Position numbers and translations under genes: made by a program | Origin: Tilletiaria anomala UBC 951 | Taxonomy: Eukaryota > Basidiomycota > Exobasidiomycetes > Georgefischeriales > Tilletiariaceae | DNA: 64,000 nucleotides | Direction: 5' to 3' | NCBI RefSeq assembly: GCF_000711695.1 | Contig: NW_013546986.1 | Span: forward strand, 1-64,000 | The notes under the pieces: generated by a model | The model's database searches: none | Told to the model about the DNA's origin: nothing | What the model saw: the letters and a program-made list of their open reading frames with translations, nothing else | In this document: positions 1-10,879 of the stretch, piece by piece | Position numbering within the stretch: position 1 is the first letter of the stretch | Layout of the letters: the number at the start of each line of letters is the position of its first letter

Positions 1-937
1 TCGTAAGATGTCTCGCACCTGCCCATTTCCGTACTCCGTAGATGATACGATCTTGGACTTCCAGGTGCCCCAAACAATCCTCAGAAGTGACACCCCAACA
101 ACCCTGACAGAAAATAGAAGGCAGAGAAGATGTGGACCATGCGGTGATGTTGAATCCTCATGTGCATGCCTTGAGTCTCTAAGGTCACATAACTCTAACC
201 CCTGAATCAATGAACACGGGCGAAGGGCAAGGGGCAAGTGATCGGCACCATTAATATCTGACCCATTTCAGTTTTCCTCAAATTGGCATAGCATACTACC
301 AACTTTGCTCACGTCTCATCAATTTGCTGCAAGAACCAAAGGGATCACGTGACTGTGCATCCAGCCTTGTCGCACCATCCATCGAGACATCCACCAGCGT
401 CTCACCCTCGCCCCTCTTCTCACTCATGCTGGACTATGCTATTCGCACTTGAATGGTGCTCAGAGTTGCGTCAATCCAGCCATTATCCGTGCCCATGTAG
501 AGTGCCTCTGCACCTTTGGGAATTGTTCTACTGTGACCGCTGACTCTCGCAACAATGCAGTCCATGAAAGGATGGACATTGGGTCGAGCGCGATGCCTTG
601 GTGCTGGGTAATGCAAAACACTTGACCCTCATTGGTGCAATAGTAGAGTCTCGTCTTGCAATATGCGTTACAGTACAACATGCATTTAGTCAGGGAAAGG
701 AGCACACGTCGGGATTCGCGCTTCGAAGAGTCCACAGCGAAAGTTCATCATTGAACCGAGCAGATGATGCAAATGGAGCTATGGGTGACCATGGCCTTGG
801 CCAAAGTAGTGCTGGGTAAGGCGCAGTTCAACTCAATGGACCCATTGAGCGCGCTAAATGCTACGCTAGTATATTTCTTCTACGCGAGGACCCATTTCTT
901 CGCGAAGAGCAATTCATCGGCCGAGCAGTGCCCAGTG
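1..937. other. Left-edge stretch without a recognisable gene
   Basis: Only short overlapping reading frames occur on both strands and none resembles a known family. A perfect CACGTG palindrome inside ATCACGTGAC lies at about 344-353, the type of site bound by bHLH factors, but nothing links it to a gene here. The right part is probably the 3' flank of the minus-strand regulator ending at 938. Confidence 0.5.
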
Positions 938-2269
938 TCACACAGTTTCAGTGTGCACAGCCTCTGCTTCTGTGACCTGCTCCTGGTGCGGCTGCGCCTG
1001 ATGCTCTTGCTCGAATTGGAGATGTTCTTGCCCAGAGAATTGTCGCGAGGCATCATTCTGTTGTGGTTGTTGCTCATCGCCTGGTTGATTGGTCTCGTCC
1101 CCGGCCTGTACACCAGCTGCCGCTTCAAAAAGGTTTTGTTGTAGGTTCTCTAGACTCGGGTCAAAGGCAAAGGTGGCGTCGGTCCCATGTGCAGGAGCCG
1201 AGGTAGGTGCGACGGATGTGACCTCTTGCGAGCTGACTGCGAGCATGGCCAGGAGGCGCATGCTCGCCGCGTCCTGGGTGAGAGCGGCGCCATACTCGTC
1301 AGTAATGCCGCTGACGCATCCTTCCTCTATTGTGCTCCTGGTGGATGAGCTCTTCGCCATGTTCGGGCGTGCATTGATTGCATTACCAACAGCAAGCTGC
1401 TGTGAGCCATCATAATGCTTTGGTGCAGTTGGATCACCGCCATTGCCTGATTCGTGATATATGGAGCTGTCGCCGTTCTGGTCCAAGCCAAATGCCGAGC
1501 TGGATGCAGCTGAATGGCTTCCGCTCTGGATGGCGGAAGCGTTCTGCGGTTCCGAAGGAAGATGGTGGTGCTGCTGCCGCTGATGGGCTGCCATCTCCTT
1601 CTGCTTTTGTGTCGCTCGCATGACGCAATTCAGGTTGAGCTTGACGCAGCGCGTACAGCGATCGCTGCCTTCAAGGGGCTCAGTGATGTCCTCGACCGCC
1701 TCGATGTGGGGTGGAAGGATGCAGCGCGACTTTTTCTTGCGACACGGCTCGCAGCTGACCCGCGCGTAGGCGTCGCGCTTACTACGAGTCTGCTTTGGCG
1801 GTGCGTTGGGATCGTTGTCCTTACGCCTGCGCTTACCACCCTCGCCATTTGCCGCTTTGGATGACCCTCGCTTTTTCCGAGTTGCCGCATCTGTCACGCC
1901 AGCGTAATCTGCGTGCTGCTCCCCGCCTGGCCCTGCCATTGACGCGATTGTTGCATCCGCTTCAGGCGCGACTGAAGTGTCGACAGCCAGAGACTCGTCA
2001 AAGTACATATTGGTCGCATCTCCAGCATCCTGCTGCGCTACCTCAAACGCGGCCCGGTCCTGTCCCGCAGATGGAGGAGCATCCTCACCAATATTGGCTT
2101 CCGGTTCCTCGTGTTGCAGAGCGGCATGGTAGCTCGCGGGAGGTGGTGGTTCCTCCGGCGCGTTTCCCGCTTGCGCGGCCAGAACTTGAGCGATGGCATA
2201 TGCCTGAGCACGGAGAGATTCTTCGTCCATGTTTTCTACCGCCGAGATAAACTTGATGGTTGGATGCAC
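938..2269 (-). CDS. Zn(II)2Cys6-like transcription regulator with a stretched cluster loop
   Basis: A single uninterrupted frame encodes 443 residues. Cysteines at 173, 176, 183, 205, 208 and 215 follow the fungal binuclear zinc cluster order C-x2-C-x6-C-x(n)-C-x2-C-x6-C, with the basic run RKKKSR between the second and third. The loop between cysteines 3 and 4 is 21 residues, longer than the usual 5-12 or so. A basic block (KRRRK, about 146-150) precedes the cluster and could be a nuclear localisation signal. The C-terminal third is rich in Q, E and H, as in activation regions; no fungal-specific middle homology domain is evident. The first ATG is taken; an ATG 13 codons later (2230) is equally possible. 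The gene is divergent from COG2. It most likely binds DNA in the nucleus; target genes are unknown. Confidence 0.75.
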   Translation of the reverse strand: MHPTIKFISAVENMDEESLRAQAYAIAQVLAAQAGNAPEEPPPPASYHAALQHEEPEANIGEDAPPSAGQDRAAFEVAQQDAGDATNMYFDESLAVDTSVAPEADATIASMAGPGGEQHADYAGVTDAATRKKRGSSKAANGEGGKRRRKDNDPNAPPKQTRSKRDAYARVSCEPCRKKKSRCILPPHIEAVEDITEPLEGSDRCTRCVKLNLNCVMRATQKQKEMAAHQRQQHHHLPSEPQNASAIQSGSHSAASSSAFGLDQNGDSSIYHESGNGGDPTAPKHYDGSQQLAVGNAINARPNMAKSSSTRSTIEEGCVSGITDEYGAALTQDAASMRLLAMLAVSSQEVTSVAPTSAPAHGTDATFAFDPSLENLQQNLFEAAAGVQAGDETNQPGDEQQPQQNDASRQFSGQEHLQFEQEHQAQPHQEQVTEAEAVHTETV

Positions 2270-2601
2270 CTAGTAGAGGTCGTCCACCCTTGACAAGATC
2301 AGAGAGAGCTGTACGGATTCTCTACGCGACGCATTTTTGACGTGGTTGCTTTCAGTTGGCGCAGCTGAAGAGTGGAGAGCAAAGGATGAACACAGCAACC
2401 CTAACCCTGTGAATGTTTTCTTGCAATACACCACAGCTTGGTTGTGAATCGTGGTGGCCGACTTGAGATCGTTCCCTATTATAGGTCGCCTTCAACAAGT
2501 CATTATCATTCTCCATGAGAGCAACTGTTGCTATGTGCGGAGCTGACTGCCAGGAGCGTTCAGATGGTTGATGTGCGGCTTGGTGTATTTTCTCGCACAG
2601 A
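2270..2601. promoter_or_regulatory. Shared upstream region of the regulator and COG2
   Basis: About 330 bases separate the two divergent start codons, so both promoters must lie here. No clear TATA box or repeat is visible. Confidence 0.4.
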
Positions 2602-5600
2602 ATGATCGAAGCGGCCGGGGAAGGACGTGTGCTCAGCGCCAGTGGTGCGCAGCACAGCGCTGCTTCAAACGGATCACCCCTCCCCATCCAGCTTCAGCCT
2701 TTGACACTCGACTCAACAAATCACTTTCTCAGCCCGGAGGTTTGCCAAGGTTTCGATCCAGATTCGTTCTTGCTATCGCGAAGATTAGCGACCTGCGTCC
2801 CGCCTGTTGGAAATACTCAAAGCGGCTTGACAAATGGTGCCTTGCAACAGCAGGTTGCACTGCAAGACTTGCACAGTATCCTCGCCGAGTTGCGAGGCCA
2901 TGGCGAGCTTCTACAAGACGAACTCAAGGAAGTCATCAATAGACACTATCGTGAATTTGTCGGGCTAGCTAGGTGCGCTGTCAGGCTCTAAAATTATAAT
3001 GGCAGTAGTCTGAACAACAATCTGCCACAGTGAAATTCGATCTGAATCACATCGCATCAGCCGGCTGGCTTGGCAGACTTCCGTTTCAGACAATGGACCG
3101 GACGCCCGGGCCCTTGTAGGCGGCCTCGGTACTTCTGAAATAAGGCAAAGAGTGCAGATCGTGCGCACTGCATTACACAGCGTGGAGGAGGAATTACTCG
3201 CCGTCCTCGACGATCGCCACGCGACAATTGCTCTGGAAAGAGACCTGCTTGCACTTTTGGAACTTGACGCAGCGGCAGGAAGACTAGAACATGTGCTTGG
3301 CCTGTCCAAGTCGCCTACCACCGAACCTCATCGGCTGGACAGCCTTGCAGTACAGCTGCAGCACGCGCAAGCCGAACCAATTTCGTGCACAGACGAATAT
3401 CTGTACGTTGATTCAGATGAGACTACAAAAAAAGCTGTTATCTTTCTCGAAAAGGGACCCCACCCAAAGTCACCCCCACCAGCTCCTGAGCAACTGCATC
3501 AGACGTCGAGCACAGTGAGCCTCCCAAGCCCGAGGGCACTGTGTGAGTCGTTGAAACAATATCAAGATTTAAGGCGACTCCTCGCTGCAGCTTCTCCAAC
3601 TGCGGATTCGCACGTTCTGTCTTCCAACTTTCTCGCAACGCAGTCCCTTCGCCTCGCGAAAGTACAAGAAAAACTATCGGAGGAAGCTGAGCTGCTTCTG
3701 ACAGCACTGCTTAGCTGCGAGGACGGCAGCTTGTTGGTGAACCATAGCTCGGAGAATACCTGGAAGAACAGTCCCTTGGCACAACACACAGACAGAGGCA
3801 ATGACGCACTGGACCGCCGGAAGGCCGAGCAGGAAGATTGGTTGAGCCTATGCATCGATGCACTCGCCCACACTGCCGGCAAAGACCGCTCCGTAGGCCT
3901 CAAATTGACGGCCTCCCTGATTCGAGAGACTCTTGTTCAACCCGCTCTTCTGCGAGTGAGTTTGTCTTGCAATAGTCCGTGGCCGTAGCGACTAGTCATC
4001 TGAAATTTTCTGGCTTTCCAGAACATTTCTGTTGAAGCACTAGGCAGAACAAATGCTGTGCCGCTTGAGCATGACTCTGCTTGGGACCTCGTCGGCGTGG
4101 ACTTGGACTCCACCCTGGGAAAATTCTACGGACGTCTGCTCTCCGTAATTAAACTAGAGCTACTTCCAATAGCCACCAGTGCCCGAGAGAGAGTTGATAT
4201 TTTTGGCAAAGTTATTTGGCCGGACACATTACAGGTGCTGATGGACACACTGGGGTCTCAAATCTTCTTTGTCGGACGACCTGAGACATTTCACTCCAAC
4301 TACCGAATATCTAAAGCCTTCCTGCGAGCCTTTGTCAGCCTGGCGCCATTTTCAGCCTCTTGCCAAGCTGCATTAGAGCACCCTACCCATGAAGCATTCA
4401 ACAAGCGATGGCAATTGTTGATTTACTTCCAGATGCGCCAACGCCAAATCATCACGTCTCTCGAAAACGAGCTGGGGAATGCATCAAAATTGAATGAATT
4501 TTTCGGGGACAACAAGCCACTGATGCGCGGAACGGAAGCAACACTCGCGTCCTTTGCGACTCCTTGGAGTGCGGATGTTCATCTCGACGATCTGCTGCTC
4601 CAGCAATGGCGGCTCAGCTTGCAAATTTGCAGTCGATACAAGACTTGGCTGTACAGCATTCTACCTGATATCTCTGGCGATAACGAGGAGCCGACAAAGA
4701 ACGCTGCTTCGGATACTCGTAATCCCAGTGGTGCAGGTGCAGGCCTTCTTGCCTCGGGCGGTGCCTCGCCTCCTGGCGGCGTCACACCAGCTGTTCCACC
4801 GAATACGGACACAACCGTTGAAAATGAACGCAAAGCCCTCACAACAAATTCCATCATCATTGCAGCAGATCTGTTGCTCTTAGAGCGCGAGCTCCTGACA
4901 TCGTTCGAGAATCAAGTCGGCCCAAGGTTGCGAGCTTTAGGTGACAATGCGGATGGAATTACAACACAACTACGCGCGAAGCTCAGGCAAGCGCTCTCTT
5001 TCAAGCAGTTTCTCGTTCCCGCCCTGATCAGGTCGATCAAGCGCGTCGTCGCTGCTCAATGTGCAGAACCGATACGCCTGGTTCGACAAGTCTCGACACA
5101 GTACCGTTCCGGAACAAGCTCCCCCATGGGCCACTCGCGATCGTCATCATCGTCGCAAGTTGAACCCAGCTTCTTCGTTCCACACATTTTCGTTCCACTG
5201 AGACAGTTGTTTGTGGCTGCTCCCAACGCGAACACGAGTCCAGGCCATGAAAATGGCGGGCTTGCCGCAATTGCCGCCGGTCGACTAGACATTGACATGA
5301 AAAAAGACATTTTCCTCTCTACAGTGGAAGAGACAGTCGACAAGTACGCTTCGGCGCTCTTTACGATGAACCAGACACATGAATCTTTGCGTCGCCTCAA
5401 GCGTAGCAATCAGGCCCTCGGTTTCGCGTCTTCCATCTTCGGTTCCAGCTCTATGAGTAGCAAAAGCACAGAAACCGAGGTGACCAGGATGAAGATCCAA
5501 ATGCAAGCCGATGTCCAGGCTCTCAAAGCTGATCTTATCGGCATTGCCGATGCTGCTGGGGTGGACCTCAAGCCTGACGAGATGGACAGCTGGAAGCGGC

Positions 5601-5641
5601 TCCTCGCTGCGGCAGCCGGTGCTCCCGAAGATGTATCATAA
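2602..5641 (+). CDS. COG2: Conserved oligomeric Golgi complex subunit 2
   Basis: Exons 2602-2972, 3031-3955 and 4022-5641 join in frame (introns of 58 and 66 nt, GT-AG) to give about 971 residues. The N-terminal part has the COG2 signature FDPDSFLLSRR followed by a helical stretch ending ELKEVINRHYREFVGLA, as in the family, then continues across intron 1 into a predicted coiled-coil segment (HSVEEELLAVLDDRHATI region). The third exon carries the C-terminal COG2 domain (DUF3510), around the segment DVIFGKVIWP-like to RWQLLIYFQMRQ. COG2 belongs to lobe A of the COG tethering complex, which sits on the Golgi and captures retrograde vesicles that recycle glycosylation enzymes. A low-complexity G/A/P/S insert lies in the last third. 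The ATG at 2602 gives a family-like start. Confidence in the family is high; exact exon ends are by hand. Confidence 0.9.
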
Positions 5642-5775
5642 CCCGTGAGGGAACCCTGGGAAAGATGTATCGTTGTGGCACCCAAATGCGCCGTGTTACT
5701 CTCTCCTACTGACCAAGGTGCCGTCAAAAGTCGAGGTGGCACACTCGCGAGCATCAATGTGATCACACCATGCTA

Positions 5776-6519
5776 TTAGCAAGGACACTGCAAGTTTCCA
5801 ATTCGCATAGGCAAACACACTGAAGAAATGACGTTCGCACGCCAGCTGATTTGTTCGAGATGCAGAAACGAGAGCCAATTTTTCACTTCTGCTATGGAAC
5901 GGAGATCGGCCACAATGGGGCAGAGGTCCGCCCAACTCGGTCGACCCACTTCAAGCAAGGATTCCTGCAAGGCGTGCGCGTTGTCGCTAGAGTAATCGAT
6001 GTTGGATTTGAAGTATCCCTTCCGAGTCAACAATACTTTGTCCGCAGCTTTGATTGCCTGCTTTAGCACCTCTTGAATCTGAACGTTGCTGTTTATCTCT
6101 TTCCCTATCGTTCACCTTGGTTTGATGACGCCGTGTTCTACGGTGTGAAAGACAGTCAACGATACGGAGGACGCCCAGAAACCAGTGCGTCCCCAAGACG
6201 ACCTGCCGACCTTGCTCGTCCGCACCCTGGATGCCGCTTGTCCTCAAAGCGTCACCGGTGTGCTGGCCGAGCCACCTGCGCACAGCCTCGAAGAGGACAA
6301 GGGGTTTAGCGGTCTGCGCAGAAGTCTCGAGCACGGGAACGAGCCTGAGAGTATTGAGCTTGTTAACCGTCTCGGAATGTGGAGGAGCTGCAATAATTCA
6401 CATAGGCAGCGGAGCGGCCACTTGGCTTTGAAGCTCTCAGCAGCCCACCTTGATCCATCGGTAAAAGTGCTGAACAGGGAGCCATACAGCTTGGCTGGGG
6501 CAGACATGCAAAGATTCAT
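5776..6519 (-). CDS. Unidentified protein of about 200 residues, three exons
   Basis: I do not recognise this protein. The model is exons 6519-6449, 6344-6116 and 6078-5776. Intron 1 (about 104 nt) has a GTGGGC donor, a GTTAAC branch-like site and a CTCAG acceptor. Intron 2 is only 37 nt (GTGAAC to TTCAG). Joined in frame it reads about 200 residues, with a conserved-looking middle (LVLFEAVRRWLGQHTGDALR, then GTHWFLGVLRIVDCLSH) and a helical C-terminal half (EVLKQAIKAADKVLLTRKGY onward). No signal peptide or clear membrane segment is seen. It is convergent with COG2, 134 bases away. The coherent frame across both junctions supports a real gene; the first exon (ATG 6519 or 6507) and the last residues are the weakest parts. 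Confidence 0.5.
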
Positions 6520-6571
6520 CGTGCGATTGTCATCGTTCAATAATTAACTGGCTGCTGTGTCACAACCGATA

Positions 6572-6601
6572 GGTGTCTCCAACTTGCAGGTCGGAGACAC
6601 C
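6572..6601. repeat. Perfect 9-bp inverted repeat (hairpin or factor site)
   Basis: GGTGTCTCC at 6572-6580 is followed after 12 bases by its exact reverse complement GGAGACACC at 6593-6601. It lies about 50-80 bases upstream of the ATG of the minus-strand gene at 6519, so it may act in its promoter or 5' leader. The rest of 6520-7192 holds no supported gene. Confidence 0.6.
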
Positions 6602-7192
6602 AATGAGGCCGTGCCTCAAAGGAAACAGTACCCATGAATCGTATGGATGCAACAGTGGATCCTGTCTTTGGCGCGTCAGATTCGAGACTAGGATTCGGTA
6701 GATACAACGCCACTCTCGAGAGCGATCAGATCATGAGCATCAATTCTGTCCCTACTTTCATCCTGTTGGCGCTCAAAATATGCTCCACGCCATGTGTCAT
6801 TATTAATGCGAACAGAGAAGATTTGCACGTCATGACTCAACTCCGAGGGTGATTACGTGGCTCGGGTATATTCTATGCATAGCTATCGGTCTTCGATTCG
6901 ACTATACGTGCCTTCGGGGCATTTGGCTACGCTTGCCAGGGTTTGATTGGGCTTGCGGAGACTGGTGTGTGTGGTACCCTTTGTCCCTTGCACTGGAGTT
7001 TGAAGGGTTGAGGAAGGAGATGGATGTTTTCCTCTGTTGATGATAGTGCCGAGCTCTGTGTCGGACGCAAACGCTCAAGGGCATGCCTTGTGCTCCAAAA
7101 GGTAGACCTGAGATGCAAGAATGGGTTGCGCCTGGCGTATATGCTACAGTGTATGATTCTGTGTCCAAACTGGACAGCCTTGTTGATGAATT

Positions 7193-7835
7193 CTACGCTT
7201 GCACCGTGCTTTCGCCTACTGATGCCCCAGCTCGTTGTGATTGCATCATTTTCTAAGTCAAACACAAGGTGTCAGACTGACGCAGGGAATGATTTCTGTT
7301 CAGTTACTCACTACTTTCATCACATCAGACACCACACGCATGTTGTCCTGCTTTTTCTGAATTGTCTCTTGCAATTGTTCGAGGTTCTTTGTGACGAAAG
7401 ATATCTTCTCTTCGTACATCTTCCGGGCAGCTGCAATCGGCTTTTCGACGTAGTAACCGGTGCCGACATCCACGATCACTTTATCTGCGTCCGAAAGCTT
7501 TCCTGATACGTATAATGATGGCGTCAAAGGTATCAATGATGTTTTATCTATGGGTGTAAAGAGGAAAAGGGAGTAGAATTGCCGATCCGAAGAATTGTCA
7601 GATATCCAAAGAGCCGCATTGAGACAGTGTCCCCCGGCGCACCTGTGGACGCGGGAGTGATGCTTTGAAGCGATTCAATGCAGCTTTTAAACTTTGCTTG
7701 CGCGCCTTTCAGTTGACCGAAGGAAGAAGTGAGATGTTTGAGCTCTTGTTCCAGTTGCTGCCTGACGTCTTGCAGTTGCGGAACATCGAGGTCCGCAACG
7801 TCGATCGTCTGTTGCTGCCCCTCAGCCGATGCCAT
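7193..7835 (-). CDS. GIM5: Prefoldin subunit 5 (alpha-class)
   Basis: Exons 7835-7643, 7547-7312 and 7252-7193 join in frame (introns of 95 and 59 nt) to 162 residues, the usual size. The N-terminal helix (LDVPQLQDVRQQLEQELKHL) and the following SFGQLKGAQAKF are the first coiled-coil arm. The central hairpin segment LIPLTPSLYVSGKLSD and the stretch VDVGTGYYVEKP are hallmark prefoldin alpha sequence, followed by the second coiled-coil arm (KMYEEKISFVTKNLEQLQET). Prefoldin is the cytosolic heterohexameric chaperone that hands nascent actin and tubulin to the CCT chaperonin. The third exon is short, adding KMMQSQRAGASVGE and ending at TAG 7193-7195. The ATG at 7835 matches the family start. It is divergent from the mitochondrial carrier. 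Confidence 0.92.
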
Positions 7836-8287
7836 CACGTGTGAAGTGACCAGTTGACCTTTTCTGCTGCGTTTTTCAAAGCGTCGACGCCTTCCGATCT
7901 GTTTGCACGCGGGATCACTTGCGCAATTCTCCAAACCGAGCGACAATGATGAGATTGATGTTGATGATATTGGTGCATGTCCGCGCTGACTTGACTTGAG
8001 GGCTTCCTAGAACGCTTCGGGTCGTCGTCCGTGTCTCCGTTCCGCGGTCCGCCCCACAATCCAATTCTTCAAATGCCTCGAGTTGCCGAGCAACGAAACA
8101 CTTCAGCAAGACTGGGGTTTTCGGACGTCTGGGGTACTGTGACTGAGAGCGAGAAAGACTGCACCTCGACTGGCAATCGCTTGACTCGCTGCCAATAAGA
8201 GCTGCCCTTGCAGTGCTGTGCAGCAGGAGGGATTTGGCTGGCGCCGTGTAGGCGTTCAGCTTGACCTCGCGAGCATACTCGTCAGCC
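7836..8287. promoter_or_regulatory. Divergent promoter between prefoldin 5 and the OAC1-type carrier
   Basis: The 452 bases between the two ATGs must hold both promoters. A CACGTG core sits a few bases 5' of the prefoldin ATG. Long minus-strand reading frames here are mostly the antisense of carrier exon 1 and are not taken as a gene. Confidence 0.4.
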
Positions 8288-9725
8288 ATGTCTTTGCTGC
8301 CGACCAGTGATGCCCCGCTGGAGCGCGCGTCGCAGACGCCACCCCCGCCCAATAAGGCAGTAAGGGTATCAACCGTCGAGAGTTTTGTGGTTGGTGCCTT
8401 GGCTGCCATGACGGCGTGAGTTAGTTCGAAGGTGGGCATGCGGAGTTATGTATGCGCCTCGTTGACATATTCATCTTCCCTCTGGTACATCAGCGTGACC
8501 GGTGAGCTACTGGATATGTGATCGGAGAGCTGAATGGAACTTTCTGTAAAGCTGATCTTTCTTCCTTGCTTGCTTGATACACCGCAGTCACGAACCCAAT
8601 GGAAGTCTGCAAGACCCGAATGCAGTTGCAAGGCGAGCTTCAAAGGGTTGCAGTCAAAAACGCAGCGGCATCGCCGAGACTGTACAACAATGCTTTGGAT
8701 TGCTTTTCCAAAACACTCCGCTCGGAAGGCATTCGCGGAGTACAGCGTGGTCTCGGTGCGGCATTTGTCTACCAAGTGCTGCTGAACGGCAGTAGATTGG
8801 GGTTTTACGAGCCCTTTCGGAGGGCCATCAATCGGGCAGCTGGGAAGGACGTCAAAGAGGTATGGGCTTTCGGAGCACTTCTGGCAGGCGCGTCCAGTGG
8901 TGTGGTCGGAGCTATGCTGGGCAACCCGTTCTTTTTAGTCAAGGCAAGAATACAAGCATATAGTCCGCACGTCAAGATCGGCAAAGCAAGCCACAACTAT
9001 AATGGCTGGATCGATGGCTTAAAGATGGTATGGAAGGAGGAAGGCGTGCGGGGCTTTGGTCGTGGTATATCTGCCGGTGTCTTACGAACAGCCATGGGCA
9101 GCACAGTTCAGCTTCCTGCGTATAACTGGTCAGTCATTATCATTCCGCCTCGGTCAGTAGCTGTTGTTGATTCATGTTGCCCTTCCTGCTCACCCTTAGG
9201 ATGAAGACCTACCTTGTCAAGCTGGATCCAAGCGCCAACCCTTACAATCCATTCACTGCACTAGCAGGCAAACCCAACTCTTTCTTCACCTACCTCGTCT
9301 CCTCTATTTTCAGTGGTCTCTGCGTCTGCGCTGTGATGCAGCCGGCTGATACTGCATTGACGCGGATGTACAATCAGCCGGTCAGAATAGACGGTGAGCC
9401 TCGGTTCGACTTTGTTTCATCCTGAGCGCCGGCGGCTGATGAAATGTTTCACAGAGCGAGGCCGATCCGTTGGGGTGTTGTACAGGTCGCCATTTGACTG
9501 CCTTTGGCAGACAGCAAAGGCTGAAGGCATCATTCGCGGCTGGTACAAGGGCACAACTGCACATTTATTACGCATCGCTCCGCACACGGTCCTCACGCTT
9601 GTTATGAATGAGGCATATCTAGTACGTTTGTTGGCGTGAGCTCTGCAACCGTGGACCAGAAGAACACTGACTTAGGTCACCTCGGCTTTCAGCGATGGTA
9701 CATCCAGTTCAAGAGCCCAAGATAG
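8288..9725 (+). CDS. OAC1: Mitochondrial carrier of the oxaloacetate/sulfate (OAC1) type
   Basis: Six exons join in frame: 8288-8415, 8494-8501, 8588-9128, 9200-9393, 9455-9621 and 9693-9725, giving 356 residues. The second exon is an 8-nt microexon needed to restore the family sequence AVTVTNP; without it exons 1 and 3 are out of frame. The three carrier repeats show PMEVCKTRMQ, PFFLVKARIQ and QPADTALTRMYNQP, the pattern of OAC1 (fungal oxaloacetate carrier, SLC25A34/35 group), including the atypical F in place of the acidic residue in repeat 2. The last exon adds RWYIQFKSPR and stop. The protein would sit in the inner mitochondrial membrane and exchange oxaloacetate, sulfate or related anions; the exact substrate is inferred from family only. 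The N-terminal 25 residues are a short proline-containing leader. Confidence 0.92.
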
Positions 9726-10879
9726 ACTCTTTAATGTATGCCTACATGTAGACATGTCGGTGTCACGACGACTGATTACAATAGCTAGAATACAGTTGGT
9801 TGCAAAGACCCGGCACTGAACGAGGGGACTGGGAAAGATTGAGCTGCCATCGCCATTCGCACTAACCTACAAGGATGCTTTGGTAAATTAAATTTATGTG
9901 CGACCCTCTGGTAAAAAAAAGTATCATAAGGCAGACTAAATAGCTCAGATTTTTCCACAGCGGTGTTGCATTCGGGAGTTCACTTTTTTTCCTCCTCGAC
10001 GGTGTGGCTGACGACAAGGGTACACGAATGAAGAGCGGTGCTCACGTGGCTAAGCGGGCAGGGCCAGATGTTCGGCGCATTCAGACAGTGCTTCTCAGCT
10101 GCTAGGATTTCTTCATCCACCAGGGTGCTGCACTTCAAAGGAGCCAGCGCTGAGCTTAACCCCGAGGCGGCGATTGTAAAATACGCGGTCGATCATGGAC
10201 AGTCATTGCGGCAGCGGCTGACGCGAATTCAACTACGGAGAGTGCGGAGTCGAAGTCATCGACATTCAACCCACCGCAGGTCTCCTTGAGCTCCCTTCCA
10301 CGCCGCTGTGTGAGGGGTGGGCAAGCCGAACTTGTCAAGCTTCTCACAATTACCCATGCAGTCAGCAGGAAACGGCGCGCCGCTTTGATATGTCCGCGCG
10401 AGCGTTTGTATGGCCGACCGACACACAGCCTTGATGACTTGACTGTTGCGTGAACCCCATCAACGCCCGAGCTCAGCCAGATATGAGATGCACGTAAGCA
10501 TGTGAACTGACTCTGGCGAAGCAACTTCTCTATTTGACGGTCGCCGCCCATATATATATATATATAAATAGCTCCGCTGTTAACCTTCGCATCGCTCAAC
10601 GCCTCACTTGGACTCCGTCCTCGAACCCTCTCCCCGAGCTCATGCCAAATGCCCGCGCCACGCCTTCAGCCATGGGAGTGCACAGTATCTTGCAAACCAA
10701 AGCCAGACTCTCAAACCAACGACACATCCATCATACAACCGTAGTCCTTGCAAACAAAGCCGCTATGATGACGGCCACCCGTGCGAACGACTCCGAGCAG
10801 CCGCAAATCCCTCCAATGGAGCGTATTCGTCGCTCGCATCTATTTCCATTTCCTGGCTTTTCCCCTGCTAGCGCATAGG
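9726..10879. other. Spacer with a (TA)8 microsatellite, no supported gene
   Basis: Short frames on both strands show no family resemblance. A run of eight TA units lies at 10551-10566. The 3' end of the spacer must hold the former promoter and first exon of the broken questin-oxidase-like gene, which I could not place. Confidence 0.5.

Noticed and set aside
6345-6384. A 23-nt intron (GTTAAC to CTCAG) in the unknown gene at 5776-6519
   Set aside because: A 104-nt intron with a better donor and the same acceptor gives the same downstream frame, and the GTTAAC then serves as its branch site.
7915-8439. Minus-strand frame of 174 codons between prefoldin 5 and the carrier
   Set aside because: It is largely the antisense of carrier exon 1 and the shared promoter, has no family resemblance, and the plus strand reads a clear OAC1 N-terminus here.
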